From Thermomonospora echinospora (GTDB taxonomy: Bacteria > Actinomycetota > Actinomycetes > Streptosporangiales > Streptosporangiaceae): DNA of 64,000 nt. A program made the position numbers and the translations under genes. Positions 9,970 to 17,688 of the stretch are shown here, one piece after another. The stretch spans positions 125,051-189,050 of the forward strand of contig NZ_FNVO01000002.1 of NCBI RefSeq assembly GCF_900108175.1. Reading direction: 5' to 3'. Under the pieces are notes generated by a model. It made no database searches and was not told where the DNA came from. It was given only the letters and a program-made list of their open reading frames with translations. Positions within the stretch are counted from its first letter, which is position 1, and every line of letters starts with the position of its first letter.

Positions 9970-10890
9970 CTAGATGAGGCCCTGCTTCTTGAGCCACTCC
10001 TGGGCGACGTCCTCGGGGTCGAGCTTCTGCTCGGCCATCTGGCCGTTCATGGCCAGCAGGTCCGCGGTGGTGAGCTTGGCCGACACGGCATTGAGGGCGG
10101 CGCGGGCGGTCTCGTTCACCTTGGACTTGTAGACCAGCGGCACCACGTTCTGGGCGCCGAAGACGTTCTCGGGGTCTTCCAGCGCCACGAAGCCGTTCTT
10201 GGCGATGGCCGGGTCGGTGGTGAACAGGTTGGCGGCCTGCACCTGGCCCTTGCTCAGGTTGGACACGGTGATCGGCCCGGCGGTGTCCAGCGACTTGAAC
10301 TGCTTGAACTTCAGGCCGTAGACCTCCTGCAGGCCGACCATGCCCTGCCGGCGGGTCTTGAACTCCGGCGGCCCGCCAACGACCATGTCCCCGGCCACGT
10401 CCTTGAGGTCGGCGATGGTCTTGAGGCTGTGCTTGCGGGCAGTGTCGCCGGTCACCACGAGGGCGTCCTTGTCCTCGGCCTGCGAGGCGTTAAGGATCTC
10501 CAGCTCGGGCGGCAGCTTCTCCTTGAGGGCGGCGTCCACCTCTTGGGTGGTGGAGGCCTTGTTGCCCTGGTCGACCCGCTCCAGCAGGGCCCCGTTGTAC
10601 TCGGGGAACACCTGGATGGAGCCGCCGGCCACCTGGCCGTAGTAGACCTCACGGGCGCCGATCTTGAACTTGCGCTCGACCTTGATGTCCTTGGCCTCCA
10701 GCGCCTGCGCGTAGATCTCGCCGAGCAGCTCGCTCTCGGGGAAGTCCGCCGACCCGACCACGAGGGTCTGCGACCCGCCGCCGCCCGCGCCGCCGCCGCC
10801 GAGGGGGTCGTCGTCGCCACCGCCGCCGCAGGCGCTGAGTGCCAGCGCGGCGGCCAGGGTGAGCGCCGCGCCCCGTATGATCCGGATCAT
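9970..10890 (-). CDS. Osmoprotectant/betaine-type ABC transporter substrate-binding lipoprotein
   Basis: 306 residues starting at the ATG at 10890, preceded by GAAGGA. Lipoprotein signal peptide with lipobox LSAC (Cys ~21) and a Gly-rich linker, so it is tethered outside the membrane. The rest is an OpuAC/ProX-like domain (VVGSADFPESELLGEIYAQ near the start, PEYNGALL, FTTDPAIAKNGF). Known family members bind quaternary ammonium compounds such as glycine betaine, choline and carnitine, and one branch (EgtU) binds ergothioneine. The four aromatic cage residues cannot be assigned by eye. Last gene of a leftward ATPase-permease-permease-SBP operon. Confidence 0.9.
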   Translation of the reverse strand: MIRIIRGAALTLAAALALSACGGGGDDDPLGGGGAGGGGSQTLVVGSADFPESELLGEIYAQALEAKDIKVERKFKIGAREVYYGQVAGGSIQVFPEYNGALLERVDQGNKASTTQEVDAALKEKLPPELEILNASQAEDKDALVVTGDTARKHSLKTIADLKDVAGDMVVGGPPEFKTRRQGMVGLQEVYGLKFKQFKSLDTAGPITVSNLSKGQVQAANLFTTDPAIAKNGFVALEDPENVFGAQNVVPLVYKSKVNETARAALNAVSAKLTTADLLAMNGQMAEQKLDPEDVAQEWLKKQGLI

Positions 10891-10902
10891 TGTCGGTTCC
10901 TT

Positions 10903-10962
10903 CCTCGGGGATTGCCTCGGGGATTGCGTCAGGGATTGCGTCGGAGATTGCCTCGGGTGCGT
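10903..10962. repeat. Five tandem 12-bp repeats between permease and binding-protein genes
   Basis: Units starting at 10903, 10915, 10927, 10939 and 10951. The first two are identical (CCTCGGGGATTG); the others differ at one to a few positions. They fill most of the 83-bp gap between the permease stop and the lipoprotein start. Such repeats could tune translation or mRNA stability of the highly expressed binding protein; no function is proven. Confidence 0.85.
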
Positions 10963-10973
10963 CCGCGGGCGAC

Positions 10974-11663
10974 TCATCCCCGGGCCCGTACGCCGGGCGA
11001 GACGGTCAGCCGGGACACCCCCGCGAACACGAACTGGGTGGCCACCGCCAGCACGATCACCAGGATCGCGCCGCCGGCCATGCTGTCGTAGTCCTGCCGG
11101 GCGTAGCCGTCGACGATGTAGCGGCCCAGCCCGCCGAGCCCGACGTAGGCGGCGATGGTGGCGGTGGAGATGATCTGAATCATCGCGGTGCGCATGCCCA
11201 GCAGGATCAGCGGCATCGCCACCGGCAGCTCCACCCGCAGCAGCACCTGCGGGCCGCGCATGCCCATCCCCTCGGCGGCGTCCCGCAGCCCCGGCTCGAC
11301 CTGCCGCACCCCGGCGTAGGTGTTCACCAGGACGGCCGGAACGGCCAGCACGACCAGCGGGATCAGGATGGGGACCAGGTCGCCGGCGGAGGTGAGGATG
11401 ACCGCCAGGATCAGCAGGCCCAGCGTCGGCAGCGCCCGCGCGGCGTTGGCCGAGGAGGTGACCAGGAAGCCGGTCAGGCCCGCCAGCCGCCCCCGCCGCA
11501 CATGCCCCAGCACCAGGCCGGCGGGCAGCGCGATCAGCACGGTGATGGCAAAGCCCAGCAGGGAGTACCAGACGTGCTCCAGCAGCCGGGCGGGGATGCC
11601 GTCGGGACCGCTCCACTGCTGCGCGCGGGTGAACCACTCCAGCGCGCCGAGGATGGCGTTCAC
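10974..11663 (-). CDS. Osmoprotectant-type ABC transporter permease (second)
   Basis: 229 residues, GTG start overlapping the stop of the previous permease (GTGA). About five to six membrane segments are visible as hydrophobic stretches. The EAA-type cytoplasmic loop appears as DAAEGMGMRGPQVLLRVELP, which docks the ATPase, and is followed by the family motif GLGGLGRYI. OpuBB/OpuBD family inner-membrane component. Partner of the permease at 11660-12403; the pair would form a heterodimeric channel. Confidence 0.9.
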   Translation of the reverse strand: MNAILGALEWFTRAQQWSGPDGIPARLLEHVWYSLLGFAITVLIALPAGLVLGHVRRGRLAGLTGFLVTSSANAARALPTLGLLILAVILTSAGDLVPILIPLVVLAVPAVLVNTYAGVRQVEPGLRDAAEGMGMRGPQVLLRVELPVAMPLILLGMRTAMIQIISTATIAAYVGLGGLGRYIVDGYARQDYDSMAGGAILVIVLAVATQFVFAGVSRLTVSPGVRARG

Positions 11664-12403
11664 CGCTCGCCCCCGGCGGTGACGAGCGTCTTCTCCTGTG
11701 CCCTGCGGGCCTTGCGGCCGCCGCTTCCGGCGCGCTCCCACGGGGTGAGCAGGCGCTGGATGAGCAGCAGCAGCATGTCCGACACCAGCGCCAGCGCGAT
11801 GATCGCCACGATGCCGACGACGATGGGGGTCGGGAAGTCGCGTTTGAGTCCGGTGGTGAACAGCTCGCCGAGCCCGCCGATGCCGATCAGCGAGCCCACA
11901 CTGACCAGGCTGATGTTGGAGACGGTGGCCACCCGCAGCCCGGCCATCACCACCGGGATCGCCAGCGGCAGCTCCACCCGCACCAACCGGCGCAGCGGGC
12001 CGAACCCCATGGCCACCGCCGCCTGCCGGACATGGGCGGGCACCGAGTGCAGCCCATCCACCACGCTGGGCACCAGCACCGACAGCGTGTAGGCGGCCAG
12101 CGGGATGATCACCGTCGAGTACGTCAGGCCGGTGAAGGCGACCAGCACCACGAACAGCGCGATGGCCGGGACCGCGTACAGCACGCTGGTGGCGGCGAGC
12201 ACGGCCGGGTAGACGCGGCGCCAGCGGGCGCAGGCGATGCCCAGCGGCAGCGCGACCACCAGTCCCAGCAGGACCGGGGTGAACGACAGGATCAGGTGCT
12301 CGCGCAGCGCCTCGGCGATGTCGTCGCCGAGGTTGCGCTCGATCCAGTCCCACCGGATCAGCGGCTCCGCCTCGGAGGCGAGCACCGCGGTCAGCGGGCT
12401 CAC
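11660..12403 (-). CDS. Osmoprotectant-type ABC transporter permease (first)
   Basis: 247 residues, GTG start overlapping the ATPase stop (GTGA). Hydrophobic segments at ~37-58, 70-95, 105-125 and 185-205. The EAA loop reads AAVAMGFGPLRRLVRVELPLAIP, followed by GIGGLGELF. The C-terminal ~25 residues are polar and basic. Same family as the other permease of the operon (BusB/OpuBB-like). The N-terminal stretch with IERNLGDDI is longer than in the partner. Confidence 0.9.
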   Translation of the reverse strand: MSPLTAVLASEAEPLIRWDWIERNLGDDIAEALREHLILSFTPVLLGLVVALPLGIACARWRRVYPAVLAATSVLYAVPAIALFVVLVAFTGLTYSTVIIPLAAYTLSVLVPSVVDGLHSVPAHVRQAAVAMGFGPLRRLVRVELPLAIPVVMAGLRVATVSNISLVSVGSLIGIGGLGELFTTGLKRDFPTPIVVGIVAIIALALVSDMLLLLIQRLLTPWERAGSGGRKARRAQEKTLVTAGGER

Positions 12404-13212
12404 CGATCCGCCGCCACGGTCGCCTCGTCGGTGCCGGCGCCGGCCTCCTCGGCGTCCAGCTCCTGGAAGAAGCGCAGCCGCCTGATGCCGCGCGACCCGC
12501 CCAGGAAGTCCCGTACGAAGTCGTCGGCGGGCTCGCTCAGCAGTTCGTCGGGGGTGGCGTACTGGGCCAGCGTGCCGCCGACGGCGAAGACGGCGATGCG
12601 GTGGCCGAGCCGGACCGCCTCGTCGATGTCGTGGGTGACGAAGACGATGGTCTTCTCCAGCTCGGCCTGCAGCCGCAGGAACTCCTCCTGCAGGCCGGCC
12701 CGCACGATCGGGTCCACCGCGCTGAACGGCTCGTCCATCAGCATGATCGGCGGGTCGGCGGCCAGCGCCCGGGCCACCCCGACCCGCTGCTGCTGTCCGC
12801 CGGACAGCTGGGCGGGGTAGCGGTCGGCCAGCGAGCGGTCCAGGCCCACCCGGTCCATCAGCTCGCGGGCCCGCTCACGGGCCTTCCTCTTGTCGTGGCC
12901 CAGCAGGAACGGCACGGTGGCGATGTTGTCCACGATGGTGCGGTGCGGGAACAGCCCGGCCTGCTGGATCACGTACCCGATGCCGCGGCGCAGCGTCGGC
13001 GGGTCGATGTCGCGCACGTCACGGCCGTCGATGGCGACCGTCCCCTCGGTGGGGTCCACCATCCGGTTGATCATGCGCAGCGTGGTGGTCTTGCCGCACC
13101 CCGAGGGGCCGACCAGCACGGTGATCTGTCCGGTGGGGATCTGCAGGTCCAGACGGTCGACGGCCACGGTCCCGTCGGGATACCGCTTGGTCACGCCCGC
13201 AAAGGTGATCAA
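12400..13212 (-). CDS. Osmoprotectant-type ABC transporter ATPase
   Basis: 270 residues with a TTG start. Walker A GPSGCGKTT, Q-loop VIQQAGLFPH, signature LSGGQQQR, Walker B IMLMDEPF and H-loop FVTHD are intact. Homologous to OpuA/OpuC/ProV ATPases that drive betaine uptake. It lacks the C-terminal CBS domains seen in some osmosensing members and ends in a ~30-residue acidic/Ala-rich tail, so gating by ionic strength through CBS is not expected. First gene of the operon, divergent from the atypical lyase at 13516. Confidence 0.92.
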   Translation of the reverse strand: MITFAGVTKRYPDGTVAVDRLDLQIPTGQITVLVGPSGCGKTTTLRMINRMVDPTEGTVAIDGRDVRDIDPPTLRRGIGYVIQQAGLFPHRTIVDNIATVPFLLGHDKRKARERARELMDRVGLDRSLADRYPAQLSGGQQQRVGVARALAADPPIMLMDEPFSAVDPIVRAGLQEEFLRLQAELEKTIVFVTHDIDEAVRLGHRIAVFAVGGTLAQYATPDELLSEPADDFVRDFLGGSRGIRRLRFFQELDAEEAGAGTDEATVAADR

Positions 13213-13438
13213 ACGCTCTCACGTCCTCGGGGCGTCGGGAAACGCCGGTCGCTGCGTGCTCGGGGTCGGATCGGTCGTTCGGACATGTGTTCTACCCAAC
13301 CAGACCACCGTGCCACACTGGACGGTGGTGGTGTCGGGCACACTAAATCCACCATAGCGACCTTTTTTGTGTGGAAACCACCGCACTCCGCCCGCTGACG
13401 ACCGAATCGTTATCGGCACGCGCCCGCCGGCCGCGCGG

Positions 13439-13468
13439 CACAATGTCCGATATCACAATGTCCGGTAT
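13439..13468. promoter_or_regulatory. Tandem 15-bp direct repeat upstream of the atypical lyase
   Basis: CACAATGTCCGATAT (13439-13453) is followed directly by CACAATGTCCGGTAT (13454-13468), 14 of 15 positions identical. It lies in the ~300-bp divergent region between the ABC ATPase (start 13212) and the lyase (start 13516), 48 bp before the lyase start. A 15-bp period is 1.5 helical turns, typical of a regulator bound to opposite faces or of a duplicated binding site. The rest of the divergent region holds a T6 run (13362-13368) and no gene. Confidence 0.75.
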
Positions 13469-13515
13469 GTCGTCCGCCGGGTCGCGGACGGACACCGGGG
13501 AGGGAGCGCGGACGG

Positions 13516-14997
13516 GTGAGCGGCAGCCGGATCGTCATCGACGGCGCCGGGCTGACGTGCGCCCAGGTCGCCCGGGTGGCGCGCGAGGAAGTCACGGTGG
13601 TGGCCGGCCGCGCCGGCGTGGAACGTGCCAGGACGGCCTGGCACGTGGCCCGGGAGGTCACCGCCGCGCAGCCGGTGTACGGGCGCACCACGGGGGTCGG
13701 CGCCAACCGCCTGGTGAACGTCGAGTGGGAGCCGGAGGAGGCCGAGGGGGCCGACACGCACGGGCTGCGGCTGCTGCGCAGCCACGCGGCCGGGGCCGGC
13801 CCGCTCATCGCCCCGGAGTCGGCGCGGGCGATGCTGGCCGTGCGGCTCAACCAGATCGCGGCCGGCGGCTCCGGGGTCGACCCGGGGGTGCTCGGCGCGC
13901 TGGCCGACGCGCTCAACCTGGGGCTGGTGCCGCCCGTCCCGGTGTACGGGGCGATCGGCACCGGGGACCTGACCGCCCTGGCCTCGACCGCGCTGTGCCT
14001 GCTGGGCGAGCGTTCCTGGCTGGCCACCGGGGACGAGGGGGTACGACGCGGGCCGGGATTCGCGCTCAGGTCCTCCGACGCGCTGGCGTTCATCAGCTCC
14101 AACGCCGCCACGCTGGGCGAGGCCGCGCTGGCCGTGACCGATCTGCACACCCTGCTGTCGGCCTCGACGGTGGTCGCCGCCCTGTCCCTGCACGCGGTCC
14201 GCGGGTCGGTCGAGCCCTACGCGCCGGCCGTCCACGAGGCGTGCCCGCACCCCGGGCAGCAGCAGGTCGCCGCCGCGATGCGGGCGCTGCTGGCCTGGGA
14301 GCGGCCGGTCCCCGTCCGGATCCAGGACCCCTACGGCTACCGGGCGTTCCCACAGGTGCACGGCCCGGCGGTGGACGCGGCGGCCCACGCCGAGCGGACC
14401 GTCTCCCTGGAGATCAACGCCGCTGCCGAGAACCCCCTGGTCGACGTGGTGGCGCGCACGGTCTGGCACAACGGCAACTTCCACACCGCCTATGTGGGGC
14501 TGGCGCTGGACGCCGCCCGCGCCGCCCTGTTCCAGACCGCCGCGCTGTCGGCGGCCCGGCTGGGCACCCTGGTGGAGCCGTCCTTCACCGGCCTGTACCC
14601 ATTCCAGGCGGCCACCGACGTCAGCTCCGGGATCATGATCCTGGAGTACGTGGCGCACTCGGCGATCGGCGACATCCGCCGGCTCGGTGGCCCGGCGGCG
14701 CTGGGCAGCGCGGTGCTGTCGCGGGGGGTCGAGGAGCACGCGGGGTTCTCCACCCAGTCCGCCCGCGCCACCACCGAGGCCGTCGCCGGCTACCGCATCG
14801 CCCTGGGTTGCGAGTTGGTCGCCGCCGTCCGCGCGCTGCGCATGCAGGGCCGCCCGCCGTCCGGCGGCCCGCTGCGCGAGGCCTACGACCTGGCCGCCGG
14901 CACGCTGGACGCCAGGGTCGAGGACCGCCCGCTGGACGCCGACATCGCCACCGCCGCCGACCTGCTCCCCCGCCTGGCCCGTCTGCTGCCCGCCTGA
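13516..14997 (+). CDS. Histidine/aromatic ammonia-lyase-fold protein with altered MIO loop
   Basis: 493 residues of the HAL/PAL/TAL superfamily; GTG start after GGGGAGGGAG. The active-site frame is kept: Tyr55 (VYGRTTGVG), QDPYGYRAFPQVHG, AENPLVD, NGNFHTAY, and VEEHAGFSTQS at the Glu loop. The loop that makes the MIO electrophile is not. HutH in the same cluster has [10 protein letters not shown]; here it is YGAIGTGDL, one residue shorter, with Gly148-Thr149-Gly150 in place of Ala/Cys-Ser-Gly. The normal autocatalytic MIO may therefore not form. Divergent from a betaine-type importer and near egt and hut genes; a betaine substrate with a trimethylammonium leaving group is an attractive guess. 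It could also be an inactive paralogue. Confidence 0.85.
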   Translation: MSGSRIVIDGAGLTCAQVARVAREEVTVVAGRAGVERARTAWHVAREVTAAQPVYGRTTGVGANRLVNVEWEPEEAEGADTHGLRLLRSHAAGAGPLIAPESARAMLAVRLNQIAAGGSGVDPGVLGALADALNLGLVPPVPVYGAIGTGDLTALASTALCLLGERSWLATGDEGVRRGPGFALRSSDALAFISSNAATLGEAALAVTDLHTLLSASTVVAALSLHAVRGSVEPYAPAVHEACPHPGQQQVAAAMRALLAWERPVPVRIQDPYGYRAFPQVHGPAVDAAAHAERTVSLEINAAAENPLVDVVARTVWHNGNFHTAYVGLALDAARAALFQTAALSAARLGTLVEPSFTGLYPFQAATDVSSGIMILEYVAHSAIGDIRRLGGPAALGSAVLSRGVEEHAGFSTQSARATTEAVAGYRIALGCELVAAVRALRMQGRPPSGGPLREAYDLAAGTLDARVEDRPLDADIATAADLLPRLARLLPA

Positions 14998-15079
14998 CCC
15001 GCCTGCCACCGCCCGACCGACCTGCTCCCCGCCTGGCCTGTCCGACCCGCCTGACCCGCCTGGCCCGCCGGCGGGTCCG

Positions 15080-16087
15080 TCAGGACAGGGCGGGGCCGGT
15101 GGAGCGGCGGACGCACAGGGTGGGCATACGGACGATACGGCGGCGCCGGGGGGTGCCGTCGACGGCCTCCACCATGACCTGGACGGCCGAGTGCACGATG
15201 CCGTCGATGTCCCAGTCAACGGTGGTCAGCGGCGGGGTGAGCAGCTCCGACATCGGATGGTTGTCGTAGCCGCAGACCGACACGTCGCCGGGGACGCTTA
15301 GGCCGAGCTCACGGGTGGCCGCGTACACCCCGTAGGCGATGGAGTCGGAGAAGCAGAAGACCGCGGTCGGCCGGCCGGGGGCGGCCAGCACGCCCAGCGC
15401 CACCTCGGTGGCCTCGGCCCACGACTGCGGGGCGGTGACGAGCGTGACCTCGACGCCCAGCCGTTCGGCCTCGGCGTTGACGTACACGTCGGCCGGGCGG
15501 TCGGGGGTGCTGGCCCGGGTGGAGGTCAGCACGGCGATCCGGCGGTGGCCGAGCTCGCGCAGGTGCTCCAGGGCCAGCGTGACGCCGGCCCGGTTGTCGA
15601 AGACCACCTCGCCCTGCGACCGCCCGCCGTGCAGCGCGTCGCCGATGGAGACCACCGGCAGCGTCTCGGCCAGCTCGGCCCACAGCGGGGCGGACGGGTC
15701 CAGCGGCTGCACGATCAGCCCGTCCACCCGCTGGTCGCCCAGCCGCCGGGCCAGGACCAGCTCGCGGGCCGGGTCGCCGGCCGCGTCCAGGATCAGCGCG
15801 TAGCGGTCGCGGCCGACCAGCGCCCGCCCGATGCCGACCGCCAGCGACTGCTGCCAGTAGTCCTCCAGCGAGCCGCACAGCAGGCCGACCATGCCGCTGC
15901 GGCCGCTGGCCAGCGCGCGGGCGATCGGATGGGCCTCGTAGCCCAGCTCCTCGGCCGCCGCGCGCACCCGCTCTTGGGTCTCCTCCGAGGTCTGGATGCC
16001 GCGCAGCGCATACGACACGGCCGCAGGAGACAGCCCGGTCGCCTGCGCCACCTCACGGATCGTTGCCCGCTTCCGCTTCTGAGGCAC
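15080..16087 (-). CDS. LacI-family transcriptional regulator
   Basis: 335 residues with a GTG start. The N-terminal helix-turn-helix and hinge helix (~9-60: TIREVAQATGLSPAAVSYALRG, then HPIARALASGRS) are followed by a periplasmic-binding-like sensor domain (GLLCGSLEDYWQQ, VDGLIVQPLD, VVFDNRAG, FCFSDSIAYGVY, GYDNHPMSELLTPPLTTVD). Divergent from the amidohydrolase-cysteine dioxygenase operon, with three LacI-like half-palindromes in between, so it most likely controls that operon and itself. The ligand is unknown. Confidence 0.92.
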   Translation of the reverse strand: MPQKRKRATIREVAQATGLSPAAVSYALRGIQTSEETQERVRAAAEELGYEAHPIARALASGRSGMVGLLCGSLEDYWQQSLAVGIGRALVGRDRYALILDAAGDPARELVLARRLGDQRVDGLIVQPLDPSAPLWAELAETLPVVSIGDALHGGRSQGEVVFDNRAGVTLALEHLRELGHRRIAVLTSTRASTPDRPADVYVNAEAERLGVEVTLVTAPQSWAEATEVALGVLAAPGRPTAVFCFSDSIAYGVYAATRELGLSVPGDVSVCGYDNHPMSELLTPPLTTVDWDIDGIVHSAVQVMVEAVDGTPRRRRIVRMPTLCVRRSTGPALS

Positions 16088-16150
16088 GAGTCACACCCTA
16101 CGGGGTGCCACCGACAGCGGCCTTTGCCCCCGATTTGACCGATCCTCTTG

Positions 16151-16188
16151 TGAAACGATTCACTGAATCGGTTAACTGATGCGGTTCA
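16151..16188. promoter_or_regulatory. Triple LacI-type operator array
   Basis: Three 12-bp near-palindromes at exact 13-bp spacing: TGAAACGATTCA (16151-16162), TGAATCGGTTAA (16164-16175) and TGATGCGGTTCA (16177-16188). The shared pattern TGANNCGNTTNA, with CG at the dyad centre, is typical of LacI-family operators. Located between the LacI gene (start 16087) and the amidohydrolase start (16218). Confidence 0.8.
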
Positions 16189-16217
16189 GGATTCCGGTGA
16201 AGGCAGGTTCGGCAGCG

Positions 16218-17138
16218 ATGACCAGCGTGGACGTTCACCAGCACGGCTGGGGCCCCGGACTGGTCAAGGCACTACGGCGCCGCCGCGAACCGCCGTTCCT
16301 GCGGGACTGGACTTTGTATCTGCATGGTGAGCCGCCGTACCCGGTGCGACCGGCCGACCATGATCCGGCGCGCCGCGCCCGGCTGGTGCGCGACGACGGG
16401 CTCGACCGGGCGCTGATCTCACTGTCGTCCCCGCTCGGCGTCGAGTGGCTCCCGCCGGACGAGGCCGAGCCGCTGCTGGCCGCCTACCACGAGGACGCGG
16501 TGGCGCTGCCCGAGCCGTTCGGCGCGTGGGCCGCCGCCTGCGTCCGCGAGATCGACCCCGAAGCGCTGGGCCGGGTCCTCGACCGGGGCTTCGCCGGCCT
16601 GCAACTGCCCGCCGACGCCCTGGCCGACGCCGCCGGATACCGCCGCTGCGCCCCGCTGCTGGACCTGCTGGAGGCCCGCGGCCTCCCCCTCTTCGTCCAC
16701 CCCGGCCCGGCGGGCCAGGACGGTCGCGAAGGGCCCGGCTGGTGGGCGGCGATGGTGCCGTACGCGCAGCAGATGCACGCCGCCTGGTTCGCCTTCCGGG
16801 CGTTCGGACGGCCCCGGCACCCCCGGCTGCGGGTCTGCTTCGCGATGCTCGCCGGGCTGGCGCCGCTGCACGGTGAACGGCTGGCCGCCCGGGGCGGCGG
16901 ACGCGGCGAGGTCGACCCGGACACGTTCGTCGAGACGTCCTCCTACGGCCCGCGCGCGGTGGACGCGACGGTGCGGGCGCTGGGCGTAGATGTCATCGTG
17001 CACGGCTCCGACCGGCCCTACGCCAGCCCCCGCGAGCCCGACCTGGGCGATGCCGCCCGGCACGCCTTCCGCACCGCCAACCCCCGCCGTCTGCTGACCG
17101 GAAAGGAGCACACCGATGGCCCTCGACGGCCTTCCTGA
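16218..17138 (+). CDS. Amidohydrolase-2 family (TIM-barrel metal-dependent) hydrolase
   Basis: 306 residues from the ATG at 16218. The upstream frame from 16179 begins inside the operator and is rejected. Family features: DVHQH (HxH metal pair, residues 5-7), FVHPGP, and HGSDRPY near the C terminus with the catalytic Asp. Relatives hydrolyse or decarboxylate small cyclic or carboxylic substrates (ACMSD/gamma-resorcylate decarboxylase superfamily). The 3' end overlaps the cysteine dioxygenase start by 23 bp, so the two are co-translated. The link to sulfur or thiol metabolism is suggested only by this partner and the nearby egt genes. Confidence 0.82.
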   Translation: MTSVDVHQHGWGPGLVKALRRRREPPFLRDWTLYLHGEPPYPVRPADHDPARRARLVRDDGLDRALISLSSPLGVEWLPPDEAEPLLAAYHEDAVALPEPFGAWAAACVREIDPEALGRVLDRGFAGLQLPADALADAAGYRRCAPLLDLLEARGLPLFVHPGPAGQDGREGPGWWAAMVPYAQQMHAAWFAFRAFGRPRHPRLRVCFAMLAGLAPLHGERLAARGGGRGEVDPDTFVETSSYGPRAVDATVRALGVDVIVHGSDRPYASPREPDLGDAARHAFRTANPRRLLTGKEHTDGPRRPS

Positions 17139-17613
17139 ACGCAACCTCGACAGGCGCGAGCTGCAGAAGCTGGTCGACGGGCTGGCCGAGCGGCCCGAGC
17201 TGTGGCGCGACCAGGTCGCCTACTCCAGCGACCGGCGGCACTACGCGTCACTGCACCGCGACGAGTACGTGGACGTGTGGCTGCTGTGCTGGACGCCCGA
17301 CAACGACACCGGCTGGCACGACCACGACGTCTCCTCGGGTGCCGTGCGAGTGGTGTCGGGGGCCCTTAAGGAGTGCAACCCCCGGATCGGCGGCGCCCAT
17401 CTGGAGACCGTGGTCCCGGAAGGGTCGTCGTTCAGCTTCGGACCCGACCACATCCACCGGCTGGTCGGCGCGGCGGACGCGAGCGTGTCCATCCACGCGT
17501 ACTCGCCGCCGCTGTGGCGGCTGGGCCAGTACTCCATCGACCGGAACGGCGTGATGCGCCGGGTCTCGGTCAGCTATGCCGACGAGTTGCGCCCCCTGGA
17601 CGAGGTCGCCTGA
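17116..17613 (+). CDS. Cysteine dioxygenase family protein
   Basis: 165-residue cupin. Non-haem iron thiol dioxygenase, expected to oxidise L-cysteine (or another thiol such as mercaptopropionate) to the sulfinate. Iron ligands are His68 and His70 (GWHDHD) and His114 (DHIHRL). ATG start with AAGGAG upstream, inside the end of the amidohydrolase gene. Actinobacterial members also include thiol dioxygenases of other specificity; adjacency to the ergothioneine genes makes a low-molecular-weight thiol substrate plausible. Confidence 0.88.
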   Translation: MALDGLPERNLDRRELQKLVDGLAERPELWRDQVAYSSDRRHYASLHRDEYVDVWLLCWTPDNDTGWHDHDVSSGAVRVVSGALKECNPRIGGAHLETVVPEGSSFSFGPDHIHRLVGAADASVSIHAYSPPLWRLGQYSIDRNGVMRRVSVSYADELRPLDEVA

Positions 17614-17637
17614 TCCGCTCGTACATCGCGTGCCCGG

Positions 17638-17674
17638 GGCCGGGTGACCCGCGCTCGACACGGGTCACCCGGCC
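17638..17674. terminator. Bidirectional hairpin between cysteine dioxygenase and egtD
   Basis: 14-bp perfect arms, GGCCGGGTGACCCG (17638-17651) and CGGGTCACCCGGCC (17661-17674), with a 9-base loop, in the short gap between two convergent genes. No T-run, as is usual in high-GC actinobacteria. Confidence 0.65.
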
Positions 17675-17688
17675 TGGCCGGGCCGGGG

